Positions 17,453 to 25,387 of a stretch of DNA of 64,000 nt are shown here, piece after piece. The DNA comes from A07HB70 sp964512675 (lineage in GTDB: Archaea > Halobacteriota > Halobacteria > Halobacteriales > Haloferacaceae): NCBI GenBank assembly GCA_964512675.1, contig CAZEJR010000006.1:43517-107516 (forward strand). Reading direction: 5' to 3'. Numbering within the stretch: the stretch's first letter is position 1; each line of letters starts with the position of its first letter. The notes below the pieces were generated by a model. It made no database searches. It saw only the letters and a list, made by a program, of their open reading frames with translations, and had not been told where the DNA came from. The position numbers were made by a program, and so were the translations under genes.

Positions 17453-17943
17453 GCCTCCTCGCCCACCCGTGTCGCGCTCTCGCCGCCGGAGTCCTGCTCC
17501 CGCCCGAGGAGGGGGATCGGGTCGGCCTGACGGACGATGTAGAAGCCGCCGATGAGCACCGCGAGGAGGAGCGAGAACGTCACCGCCGATATCAGGGCGT
17601 CCTCCGTCGAGCCGAACTCCCCGGGCCGGAAGGTGATCACCTTCCGTGCGATCGCGATTAGCGCCGCGGTGATGACGATACGGGTCACCGGCTCGTCGCG
17701 GCTGAACGCGATGACGGTCTGGAACACCTCGACGATGATGAGCAGAACGAGCACCGTGTCGATGAGGTCGATGACGGCACTCGGGTCCGTGAACTGACCG
17801 GTGAGCATCAGATCGGCGAGCGAGAGCCCGAGGTCGAACACGCCGATGCCGAACAGCGCGACGAGGAAGTACGCGGTTCCCAGCTCGAGCCACCGCATGA
17901 CGTCCTCGGAGGTGGTCGCAAGCACCTCGATCCGGTCGGTCAC
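17449..17943 (-). CDS. PsiE-family membrane protein
   Basis: A 164-residue integral membrane protein with four hydrophobic segments (about residues 17-37, 60-80, 88-104 and 116-137). The conserved helix pair LIDTVLVLLIIVEVFQTVIA and VITAALIAIARKVI is characteristic of the phosphate-starvation-inducible PsiE family. Its biochemical role is unknown even in bacteria. The start is a GTG at 17943. Confidence 0.8.
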   Translation of the reverse strand: MTDRIEVLATTSEDVMRWLELGTAYFLVALFGIGVFDLGLSLADLMLTGQFTDPSAVIDLIDTVLVLLIIVEVFQTVIAFSRDEPVTRIVITAALIAIARKVITFRPGEFGSTEDALISAVTFSLLLAVLIGGFYIVRQADPIPLLGREQDSGGESATRVGEEA

Positions 17944-18026
17944 AGGCCACAGACGACGGCGCAGGTAAAAACGGTTGCCGCTCGGGCGCGGTAGCCGGCC
18001 CGACCCGTCGTCGCGGTCCGCGCCGG

Positions 18027-19646
18027 CTACCCGGACGCCGCGGCTGCGGTCTCCTGTTCGGGGTCGACGACCGCGTCCACCAGCACCGGTCCGTCCGTCT
18101 CGACGGCGTCTGCCACCGCGTCGTGCAGCGCCCCGACCGTCTCGACGCGGTCACCGTGCCAGCCCATCCCCTCCGCGACGGTCGCGAAGTCGGGCGCGGT
18201 CCAGTCGAAGCTCGGGCCGTCCGCGGGCAGGGCCTCCGACGCGCTGATAACGCCGTAGTCGGCGTTGTCGAAGACGACACAGACGAGGTCGAGGCCCGCC
18301 TCGCCGGCGACGGCGAGCGTACCGAGCGACATCAGCAGTCCGCCGTCGCCGGTCAGACACGCGACCCCGCCGTCTGTCCCGACCGCCGCGCCGACGGCAG
18401 CCGGCAGGCCGACGCCCATGCCGGCCCACGACCCGGCGGTGACGTACCGTTCGGGTCCGTACGCGTCGAAGACCTGCTTCGCCCACAGCCGGAACCCCCC
18501 GACGTCGGTCGTGACCGGCGTCTCGCGGGGCAGGGCGTCACGGACCGCCCGGAGCGCCGCCGCCGTCGGCATCGGCGTCCGGTCGTCGAGGAAGCCCCCC
18601 TCGCGCAGTCGCTCCTCCCACGCTCGCGCCGCCCGCGCCCCGACCGCCGCGCCGTCCCACCCGCCCGTGTCGGCCGCGGTCCGGAGGTGTCGCGCCGCCG
18701 CGCCGGCGTCGCCGTGGACCGCGACAGCCGGGTCGTAGCGGGTGTGAAGATCCGACGGGTCGAGCGTGACGTGGACGAGTGGGTCGAGCGGCAGGTCGCC
18801 GCCGCCGGTCGCGACGTCGTCGAGGTCCGTCCCGAGCGCGACGGTCAGGTCCGCACGCTCGACGACCGCCCGTGCCGCCGCGGGCGTGTGGCTCCCGGCG
18901 ACACCGAGCGTTCGCGGGTCGTCGTCCGACACGACGCCTTTGCCCCTGTACGACGCCAGGACGGGCAGGTTCGCCGCCCGCACGAGCGCCCGCACCGCCG
19001 CGACGTCCGAGCGCCGGCAGCCGCCGCCGACGTACAGCAGGGGTCGCTCGGCGGCGGCGAGCCGGTCGGCAGCCGCGTCGAGCGCCGTCCCGTTCGCCAC
19101 TGTCGGTGTCGCGTCCGGCACCTCGACTGCCGGCGACGGACACGGTGCCGAGAGCACGTCGCTCCCGATCCCCAGTCGAACCGGACCGCACGGCGGCGTC
19201 GTCGCCGTGCGCAGGCCGCGCGCGACCGCCGACGGCAGCTCCGCGGGCCGCTCGACGACGACGTTGGCCCGCACGACGCTGTCGTACGTCCCGGGGTCGA
19301 TCTCGTGGATCGGTCCGAACCCACGGTCGTCGGCTGGCACGTCCGCGGCGACGTGGACGATCGGCACGCAGTCGTTCAGCGCGTTCTTCAGCCCGTGGGC
19401 CGCCTGGGTGTCGCCCGGGCCCGGCACCGTCACCGTCGCCGCGAGGCCGCCGCCGGCCTCGTAGTGCCCCCACGCGACGTGTGGAATCGCCGACTCGTCG
19501 CGGGCCATCAGGTACGACAGCGACGACTCGTCGACGGCGACGTCCACCGGGAGCGTCTGCGTGCCGGGCAGCCCGACGACCGTCTCGACGCCGGCGTCGA
19601 CGAGCCCGTCCACGACGCGGTCGGCGCCCGTCGGCGGCTCCGTCAC
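18027..19646 (-). CDS. Thiamine-diphosphate-dependent enzyme (acetolactate synthase/benzoylformate decarboxylase-like)
   Basis: A 539-residue intact three-domain ThDP enzyme. The PYR domain has the activating Glu in RDESAIPHVAWGHYEAGGG. The central domain (about 190-330) is Rossmann-like (PLLYVGGGCRRSDVAAVRAL). The PP domain holds GDGGLLMSLGTLAVAG to FDNADYG, the ThDP/Mg2+ motif. Start is GTG 19646. The central domain lacks obvious FAD-binding features of true acetolactate synthase, so a decarboxylase or carboligase of unknown substrate is more likely. It is a different paralogue from the frameshifted gene at 11.5-13.1 kb. Confidence 0.82.
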   Translation of the reverse strand: MTEPPTGADRVVDGLVDAGVETVVGLPGTQTLPVDVAVDESSLSYLMARDESAIPHVAWGHYEAGGGLAATVTVPGPGDTQAAHGLKNALNDCVPIVHVAADVPADDRGFGPIHEIDPGTYDSVVRANVVVERPAELPSAVARGLRTATTPPCGPVRLGIGSDVLSAPCPSPAVEVPDATPTVANGTALDAAADRLAAAERPLLYVGGGCRRSDVAAVRALVRAANLPVLASYRGKGVVSDDDPRTLGVAGSHTPAAARAVVERADLTVALGTDLDDVATGGGDLPLDPLVHVTLDPSDLHTRYDPAVAVHGDAGAAARHLRTAADTGGWDGAAVGARAARAWEERLREGGFLDDRTPMPTAAALRAVRDALPRETPVTTDVGGFRLWAKQVFDAYGPERYVTAGSWAGMGVGLPAAVGAAVGTDGGVACLTGDGGLLMSLGTLAVAGEAGLDLVCVVFDNADYGVISASEALPADGPSFDWTAPDFATVAEGMGWHGDRVETVGALHDAVADAVETDGPVLVDAVVDPEQETAAAASG

Positions 19647-19911
19647 GGCGAGACCCCCGTCGAGCCGTGGCCGGGGCGCGGGACGGCTGCGATCACGGCG
19701 CTGCCTCCTGCCATCGTCCGGCGACGTGTGTCACACTCTCTGTTCTGCCCGCGTCGGTGAAAAGCCGCCGCCTCGCGACACGCCGTCACGAGGCGAACCA
19801 CCGATACCGCTCGTCCGTGCGTCACGCCCTCGACGTTCGTCGAATCGAGCCGGACGTAATGAGGTGTGCGTTGGACAGATCGCAACCAGATCGCCACGAT
19901 TCGGTAGTTTC

Positions 19912-20094
19912 ATGTGGTGCGAGCCTCTCGCGGGTGACGTGTACGGCACAGACGAGTTCGGCTACCGGTGGGAGGAGCGCAGCGCGAGCGAGTACGAGTG
20001 CATGCGCTGTGGCACGCGCCTCTCCGGCGAGACGGCGACGGACTGCCCGGACTGCGGCGAGCCGATGCGCAACCTGAGCGTCCCGCGGTCGTAG
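19912..20094 (+). CDS. Small rubredoxin/rubrerythrin-like zinc or iron protein
   Basis: A 60-residue protein starting at ATG 19912. Two CxxC knuckles (YECMRCGTRL and DCPDCGEPMRNLSVPR) resemble the rubrerythrin-like domain found as stand-alone small proteins in haloarchaea; the ending MRNLSVPR is typical. No ferritin-like helical part is present. The metal may be Fe or Zn. A shorter start at a downstream codon is possible. Confidence 0.7.
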   Translation: MWCEPLAGDVYGTDEFGYRWEERSASEYECMRCGTRLSGETATDCPDCGEPMRNLSVPRS

Positions 20095-20169
20095 GCGGCT
20101 CCCGGTGCCGCGCGCGACGAGCGCGAACCGTGCGTCGCGGCGGGTCGGAGCCGGAGCCCGGGTTGAGGC

Positions 20170-20399
20170 CGGGCGAGGGGATACGGTCGGCGTCCTCGCC
20201 GCCGGTGTCGGTCACACACTGCTCGGTGACGCCGTCGACAGACCCGGTCTCGCCGGATAGGTCTGTCAGGCCGTCGACGAGCGCGTCCGGTCTCGACCCC
20301 GCCGAACCCGAGGGCCGTGACGGAGAACGTCGACGCGAGACGTGCCGTCAGGACGATCATCGGCACCACGCCGCCGACCGGAGACACGCCGCGGTCGTC
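20170..20399 (-). pseudogene. Remnant of an archaeal type IV pilin-like gene
   Basis: Reading the minus strand from 20399 gives DDRGVSPVGGVVPMIVLTAR and a hydrophobic stretch ending FSVTALGFGG. This matches the class III signal peptide pattern of haloarchaeal pilins (RGVSPVIGVIL-type, with processing after the Gly). A frameshift follows, and the downstream acidic text (LTDLSGETGSVDGVTEQ) is in another frame. There is no usable start context and the helix is interrupted by polar residues. Confidence 0.45.
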
Positions 20400-20539
20400 C
20401 GCGGCCAGCCGGCACGGACCCGACGCTAACGGTGGCTTCACCGGACGAACACGCCCCACCGGGTCGGCGTATCCGGCGCTCACGCCGTGACAGCCGACAG
20501 CGAGGGGTTCGACGGCGCTCCCGCCCCGACAGATGTGCG

Positions 20540-20552
20540 CTACGGGATTCGA
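20540..20552. repeat. 13-bp copy of the tRNA-Ile2/Met 3' region, possible degenerate attachment site
   Basis: CTACGGGATTCGA here is identical to 22142-22154 in the T arm of the tRNA gene on the minus strand, with weaker similarity on both sides. Together the two copies would bracket the integrase remnant at 20767-21400. A match this short in this sequence class could be chance. Confidence 0.35.
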
Positions 20553-20766
20553 CCCACGGTCGGACGTGCTCGTCTCGCCTGCCTGCGCGCGACCCCCGAT
20601 TCGAACCCCTCCGTGCGGTCGGCGTCGGTTCACGTTCGTCGACAGCCTCACGTGGGCCATACGGAACTCGAACCCGTCCTCAGACGGCGGGCGGCTTCCG
20701 CTCACACGCCGCTCGGCCTTGCGCGAGTCGCCCCGGTCCACGCCCGGTGTTCTGCGGAGAACACCG

Positions 20767-21400
20767 GTGGCAGAACTCGAACCAATCGCTCTCGCCAGAG
20801 CGAAGCAGATAGCTCGCACGACGGCGTGACGAGGTCGCAGAAGAGACGCTACAGTCGCACAGCCACCGCCCCGAGCCGTTCGGGGACTGGTGCGAGAAGA
20901 GGGCATCACGAACCTCGACGACCTGACCGCTCGCTCCGGGAGTATCGGCTCTGGCGGAAGGAAGACGGCGAGTTAGATGCGGTAACGCCTCGAACGCAGC
21001 TTTCGACGGTCAGGGTGTTTCTCAAGTTCCTCGCGTCTATCGACGACCTCGAGCGGGGGTCACACGAGAAGATGCTCGTCTCCTCCGTCGATCGATCCGA
21101 AAGCGCCCGTGACCGGATGCTCGAGACGGACGCTGCTGAGGCGATACTCGACTATCTCGACACGCACGAGCACGCCCCGAGGCGACAGGCACCTCTCACG
21201 GTGCTGTGGCACACCGGCTGCCGGACTGGCGCCGCCCATTCGCTCGACACCGACGGTTTCGACGCAGACGGGCGGTCGCTCACCCTCCGACACCGGCCCG
21301 ATACTGGCACGAGGCTCGAGAACGAGATCGGGCGAGCGCGTCTGTGCCACGTCGGAAGGTGTCTGTGAGGTGTTACAGGAACACCGTGACGTCCCGACCG
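20767..21400 (+). pseudogene. Degenerate haloarchaeal tyrosine integrase
   Basis: Segments in successive frames line up with haloarchaeal XerC/D-like integrases. They are AELEPIALARAKQ (from a GTG at 20767), RRDEVAEETLQSHSHRPEPF, EGITNLDDLTAR, SLREYRLWRKEDGELDAVTP, FLKFLASIDDL, AEAILDYLDTHEHAPRRQAP and VLWHTGCRTGAAHSLD, the last containing the first catalytic Arg region. After LTLRHRPDTGT the frame shifts again to VCEVLQEHRDV and then becomes unreadable. The catalytic C-terminus with HxxR and Tyr is lost. At least three frameshifts. It lies downstream of the 3' end of a tRNA gene, the usual location for such integrases. Confidence 0.8.
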
Positions 21401-21455
21401 GACACGCCGGTGGTCCGTCGGACCGCTGTACGCGAACGGGACGGGCGGGACGGCG

Positions 21456-21734
21456 TTACGACAGCGACGGCGTCCCCTCGGCGCCGATCTCTGGCGTGTC
21501 GTACCGCTTGCTCACCCCGTAGAGAACGAGCCCGACGAACGGTACGACGAACACGACGAGGGTGAGAACGGCGTCCGCTATGTCGCCCGTCGCGTAGTGG
21601 CGGGCGGCGAGACCTCCCCACAGCGTCAGATAGCCGAGTGCGAACGCGCCGAGAAGGAGACGCTTTGCCACACGTCCCGTTGTCTCTGCCGCCGATACGA
21701 CTGTTCGTCTCGCGGTCTCGATAGCGCCCGACAT
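21456..21734 (-). CDS. Small membrane protein, function unknown
   Basis: A 92-residue protein starting at ATG 21734 (MSGAIETARRTVVSAAETTG). It has two hydrophobic helices (about residues 25-46 and 54-74), then a short polar tail (SKRYDTPEIGAEG). I do not recognise the family. It sits between the integrase remnant and the tRNA genes, so it may be cargo of the former element or host DNA. Confidence 0.55.
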   Translation of the reverse strand: MSGAIETARRTVVSAAETTGRVAKRLLLGAFALGYLTLWGGLAARHYATGDIADAVLTLVVFVVPFVGLVLYGVSKRYDTPEIGAEGTPSLS

Positions 21735-22135
21735 CGGGGGATACGTACGGTTGGAAACAAAAAAGCGTGACATTAGATTTAGTAATTCGTGAGCAGAAAA
21801 TTTTATCGTGAATCCCGCTCAATCTCGCCGTTCACGGGGTCGTCACCGGTCTCGGCGTCTCGCGTAATCCGCCGAGAGCAGGGCGCTCGTCGGGCTTCGT
21901 GGTAGTGTGGGGGCGCACGTATACAGGTCATTCGTGGCGATAGTTCTCCGATCGACCGGAGTGTGAGCAGAGTGGTGTTGAGGGTGTGGCTGTCGGACCC
22001 ACGACGGTCGCTGGCCTGCTAGTCTGTACGAGAACGGATCGGTTCGTTTAGTTCCGGTCGAAAGAGGCTACCTTTCGGATCTGTACCGGCTACTGCAGAA
22101 CACCAGACGTGGCGGGGGTGCGCCCGGTCGACCGA
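21735..22135. other. Intergenic stretch, no gene seen
   Basis: About 400 bp between the small membrane protein and the tRNA cluster. The part at 21755-21815 is clearly more AT-rich than the surroundings (GTTGGAAACAAAAAAGCGTG and following). No coding frame, tRNA or repeat was recognised. The AT-rich patch could hold the promoter of the small membrane gene. Confidence 0.5.
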
Positions 22136-22208
22136 TGGGCCCTACGGGATTCGAACCCGTGACCACCCGGTTATGAGCCGAGCGCTCTACACGCTGAGCT
22201 AAGGGCCC
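22136..22208 (-). tRNA. tRNA with CAT anticodon, probably tRNA-Ile2 (otherwise tRNA-Met)
   Basis: A 73-nt cloverleaf on the minus strand with acceptor GGGCCCT/AGGGCCC and discriminator A. The anticodon stem-loop has CTCATAA in the loop, giving CAT. The T arm contains GGTTCGAATCC. No intron is present. Haloarchaeal elongator tRNA-Met normally carries an intron, and archaeal initiator tRNA starts with a different acceptor pair, so tRNA-Ile2 (read AUA after C34 modification) is favoured. CCA is not encoded. Paired with tRNA-Asn 50 bp away. Confidence 0.85.
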
Positions 22209-22258
22209 ACCCAGTTGCTCGTGGCCGTGGCTCTTGTCGGTTTCCTTCCCCGAGGAGG

Positions 22259-22331
22259 CGCCGAAGCCAGGACTCGAACCTGGGACCGCCTCGTTAACAG
22301 CGAGGCGCTCTACCAACTGAGCTACTTCGGC
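22259..22331 (-). tRNA. tRNA-Asn (GTT)
   Basis: A 73-nt cloverleaf on the minus strand: acceptor GCCGAAG/CTTCGGC, discriminator G, anticodon stem CCTCG/CGAGG with loop CTGTTAA, anticodon GTT. The T arm reads GGTTCGAGTCC. No intron and no encoded CCA. Probably co-transcribed with the CAT tRNA downstream. Confidence 0.95.
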
Positions 22332-22450
22332 CCGCTCCGTGGTAGCGAGGTGTCCCGATTAAGCGCTTCGTTTCCGTGCCGGGACCGACACCCACAGGAC
22401 GCTGCGGCGTCGAGGCCGGGTATGGACGCACACGCCGGACGGAGGTCGCC

Positions 22451-23800
22451 GTGACGCCGCTCGAACGGGTCGTCGAGCGGGTTGACGACCGGGTTCGGCC
22501 CGACACGGCCGAGCGAGAGCGGCTCGAGACGGTCGCAGCCCGCCTGACTGAGCGTGCGCAGGCGGCGCTCGCGGACCGGGACGTCGACGGCGACGTGGTG
22601 CGCGTCGGCTCGACGGCCCGCGACACGTGGCTCGCGGGCAGCCGCGACCTCGACCTGTTCGTTCGCGTCCCGCCCGACCTGTCGCGCGAGGACCTCGAGC
22701 GGCTGGGGCTGGCCGTCGGCCACGACGTCCTGCCGGAGGGACGCGAGGAGTACGCAGAACACCCGTACGTCACGGGAGCCGTCGACGGGTTCGACGTCGA
22801 CCTAGTCCCCTGCTACGACGTCGCCGCCGCGACGGCGGCGCGGTCCGCGGTCGACCGGACGCCGTTTCACACGGCGTGGCTCGACGGTCGGATCGACGAC
22901 CTGACCGCGGACGTCCGCGTCGCGAAGCAGTTCCTCTCCGCGTTCGGCGCGTACGGCAGCGACCTCCGGACGCGCGGGTTCTCGGGCTACCTGACCGAAC
23001 TCCTCGTGCTCGACCACGAGGGGTTCCCGGGGCTGGTCGAGGCGGCGGCGGCGTGGCGTCCGCCGGTTCGGTACGACCCCGCGGGCCACGGCACCGTCGA
23101 GTTCGACGACCCGCTCGTCGTCGTCGACCCGACCGACCCGGAGCGCAACGTCGCCGCAGTCACCGCAGCCGAACAGGTCGCGCGGCTCCAGCACCACGCT
23201 CGCGACGTGCGTGACGACCCCCGTGTCGCGGCGTTCGTCCGCGACCCGCCGGCGCCGCTCGACGCCGACGCGGTCCGCAGTCACGTCGCGCGCAGGGGCA
23301 CGGCGCCAGTCGCCGTCGTCTTCGACGCGCCGGCTCTCGTCGACGACCAGCTCTACCCGCAGCTCCGGCGGTCGCTCCGCGGCGTCCGGTCGGCGCTCGA
23401 CCGCGCCGGCTTCGCGCCCCTGCGCGCCGCGACGTTCGCCGACGACCGCGCCGTCCTGCTCGTCGAGTGCGGGACGACGGAGGTAGCCGCGGTCGAGCGC
23501 CACGAGGGGCCGCCGGTCGCCGTCGCGGACCACGCCGCGGGCTTTCTCGACGCCCACGCGGACGCTCCCGACACCTACGGTCCGTTTCTCGACGGCAGCC
23601 GCTACGTCGTCGAACGCCCGCGCGAGCACACGACGCCCGCGGGACTGCTGGAGAGTGACGCGCTGTTCGAGGTCGCCCTCGGCGCGCACGTCGAGACGGC
23701 GCTTCGCGAGGGGTACGAGGTGACCGTCGGCGCGGCGGTTGCCGACCTCGCGGACGAGTTCGGCGAGCCGCTGGCACGGCACTTCGAGCCGCGGGTGTGA
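22451..23800 (+). CDS. cca: CCA-adding enzyme (tRNA nucleotidyltransferase, archaeal class I)
   Basis: A 449-residue enzyme starting at GTG 22451. The class I polymerase motif is clear: GSTARDTWLAGSRDLDLFV with Gly53-Ser54 and the metal-binding Asp66-x-Asp68, then a third acidic position in GFDVDLVP. Length and the C-terminal region (RGFSGYLTELLVL) match archaeal CCA enzymes. It adds CCA to tRNA 3' ends, which are not genome-encoded in the five tRNAs of this window. Divergent from the tRNA-Asn/tRNA-Ile2 pair. Confidence 0.95.
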   Translation: MTPLERVVERVDDRVRPDTAERERLETVAARLTERAQAALADRDVDGDVVRVGSTARDTWLAGSRDLDLFVRVPPDLSREDLERLGLAVGHDVLPEGREEYAEHPYVTGAVDGFDVDLVPCYDVAAATAARSAVDRTPFHTAWLDGRIDDLTADVRVAKQFLSAFGAYGSDLRTRGFSGYLTELLVLDHEGFPGLVEAAAAWRPPVRYDPAGHGTVEFDDPLVVVDPTDPERNVAAVTAAEQVARLQHHARDVRDDPRVAAFVRDPPAPLDADAVRSHVARRGTAPVAVVFDAPALVDDQLYPQLRRSLRGVRSALDRAGFAPLRAATFADDRAVLLVECGTTEVAAVERHEGPPVAVADHAAGFLDAHADAPDTYGPFLDGSRYVVERPREHTTPAGLLESDALFEVALGAHVETALREGYEVTVGAAVADLADEFGEPLARHFEPRV

Positions 23801-23861
23801 CCCGCAGCCGGTCGGACTCGGTGCCGTCCGTTTGTCTCCGGCGACTCCCTGGACCGTCCGC

Positions 23862-24863
23862 TCAGAGCCTGTGCCGCTCGCGTGCCTCCGACAGCAGGTC
23901 GGCCACCCCGTCGTCCGGGTCACCGTCCGGCGTGACCGGCGCCCGCCCGTCGAACGTCTCGTGGACGGCTTCGACCCCCTCCGAGAGCGTCTCTAGCCCG
24001 TACCCCCCCTCGAGGACGAACCCCAGGCCGGCGTCGACGACGTCGGCGGCGTCGCGAACCCGGTCGGCGAGCGCGGCGAACCCCTCCGTCGAGAGTCGCA
24101 TCCGCGATATCGGGTCGTGGCGGTGTGCGTCGAAGCCGGCGCTGACGACCAGGAGGTCCGAGTCGTGTCGGCGGATCAGCGGCGCGATCACCCGGTCGAC
24201 GGCGGCGAGGTAGTCGGCGTCGCCGGCGCCGGCGGCGAGCGACAGGTTACAGGTCCAGCCCTCTCCCGCTCCCTCGCCCGTCTCGTCCATCCCGCCGGTG
24301 CCGGGGTAGAGCCCCGTCTCGTGGACGGAGGCGTAGAACACGTCCGCGCGGTCGTAGAAGATATTCTGCGTCCCGTTGCCGTGGTGGACGTCCCAGTCGA
24401 ACACCGTCACCCGGTCGGCGCCGGCGTCGAGGGCCGCCTCCGCGGCGACGGCGGCGTTGTTCAGGAAACAGAACCCCATCGCGTCGTCGACGACTGCGTG
24501 GTGGCCCGGCGGGCGGCCGAGCGCGAACGGCGTCTGTCTGCCGTCGTCGCCGTCGAGTGCCCGGAGCGCGGCCCAGCGGGCCTGTCCCGCGGCGGCGAGC
24601 GCGGCGTCCCACGTCGCCTCACACGCGAAGGTGTCCTGGTCCCACTCGCCGCCGCCGGCTGTACAGAACTCGCGGATCTGGTCGAGGTAGCCGTCGTCGT
24701 GGACGGCCTCTGCCTCGGCACGGGTCGCCTGGTCGGCGTCGACGTACTCGACGGCGTGGTGGCGGGCGAGCACCTGCCGGATCGCCCGCAGACGGTCCGG
24801 CGACTCGGGGTGACGCTTGCCCGTGTCGTGGGCCAGACAGGCCTCGCTGTAGCCGTAGCGCAT
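23862..24863 (-). CDS. Histone deacetylase-family protein (class II/AcuC-like)
   Basis: A 333-residue zinc-dependent arginase-fold deacetylase. Visible active-site motifs are RPPGHHA with His121-His122, DWDVHHGNGT with the zinc ligands Asp158 and His160, SAGFDAHRHDP with a further Asp ligand, and the transition-state Tyr in EGGYGLE. It removes acyl groups from lysine or small amines. Last gene of the RPA-histone-deacetylase operon, 13 bp after the histone gene. Because the histone has only one lysine, other substrates (acetylated proteins, acetylpolyamines) are at least as likely. Confidence 0.92.
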   Translation of the reverse strand: MRYGYSEACLAHDTGKRHPESPDRLRAIRQVLARHHAVEYVDADQATRAEAEAVHDDGYLDQIREFCTAGGGEWDQDTFACEATWDAALAAAGQARWAALRALDGDDGRQTPFALGRPPGHHAVVDDAMGFCFLNNAAVAAEAALDAGADRVTVFDWDVHHGNGTQNIFYDRADVFYASVHETGLYPGTGGMDETGEGAGEGWTCNLSLAAGAGDADYLAAVDRVIAPLIRRHDSDLLVVSAGFDAHRHDPISRMRLSTEGFAALADRVRDAADVVDAGLGFVLEGGYGLETLSEGVEAVHETFDGRAPVTPDGDPDDGVADLLSEARERHRL

Positions 24864-24876
24864 CCCACGGTCCTCG

Positions 24877-25344
24877 CTACGCGGCCTCTGTCGCGGGCGG
24901 GTGTCGCTCGACCGGGTCGACCAGCACGAAGTAGGTCTCGACGTCCTCGGCCTGTACCGTCCGTCTGTCGGCGTGGCGAGCGAGTGTCGCGGCGGCGGCG
25001 GCGACGCGCTCTGCGTACGCCTCGAGGACGTCCGCGAGCGCGATCCGGGCGTCGGTCGAGACGCGGTAGCGGTCGTCGACGTCGAGCCGAGCGATCCGGT
25101 CGACCGGCGCGACCGGTAGCGTCAGCCCCGAGCGGTCGACGGTCCGGTCGACGCCGAAGTCGGCAGCCCGCAGGGTCTTTCGCCCGTCTGCGGTCGCGCG
25201 CTCGGCGGCGTCGACGGCCAGCGCCGCGCCGTGGCGCTGGATGCGTCGGGCGAGCTCCTCCGCGGCCCCGGCGCTCACCCGGAGGTCGCCCGCGTTTCGA
25301 CGGATGATCTCGTCGACCGGGGCGAACGGCAGCTCGACGCTCAT
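24877..25344 (-). CDS. Archaeal histone, two histone folds in one chain
   Basis: A 155-residue protein. Fold 1 (about residues 3-67) opens PFAPVDEIIRRNAG and carries the DNA-contact motif RKTLRAADF. Fold 2 (about 76-140) opens PVAPVDRIARL and carries RRTVQAEDV at the equivalent place. Tandem folds in one polypeptide are the haloarchaeal form. Lys56 is the only lysine in the protein, and it lies in the DNA-contact motif; the other basic positions are Arg. Middle gene of a three-gene operon (43 bp after the RPA-like gene, 13 bp before the deacetylase). Confidence 0.93.
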   Translation of the reverse strand: MSVELPFAPVDEIIRRNAGDLRVSAGAAEELARRIQRHGAALAVDAAERATADGRKTLRAADFGVDRTVDRSGLTLPVAPVDRIARLDVDDRYRVSTDARIALADVLEAYAERVAAAAATLARHADRRTVQAEDVETYFVLVDPVERHPPATEAA

Positions 25345-25387
25345 GCCACGAGAGGAGTTCGTGTGTCGTATAACGCTTTCCGTCGCC

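Larger units (their letters stand above)
20095..20766. other. Gene-poor stretch with pilin and att-like remnants
   Basis: No intact gene is seen across 670 bp. The minus strand at 20170-20399 holds a decayed pilin-like N-terminus, and 20540-20552 matches the 3' end of the nearby tRNA. The remainder (20430-20530 and 20560-20760) shows no convincing coding pattern on either strand. Confidence 0.6.

Noticed and set aside
20600..20685. Several T-arm-like strings (GATTCGAACCC, GAACTCGAACCCG) suggesting tRNA fragments or arrays of att sites
   Set aside because: No cloverleaf can be built around them, and a similar string at 20770 is simply coding sequence of the integrase remnant.
24877..25344. 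Histone acetylation as an established control system here
   Set aside because: Only one lysine exists in the histone and no acetyltransferase gene is nearby, so the idea is kept as a hypothesis and not as annotation.
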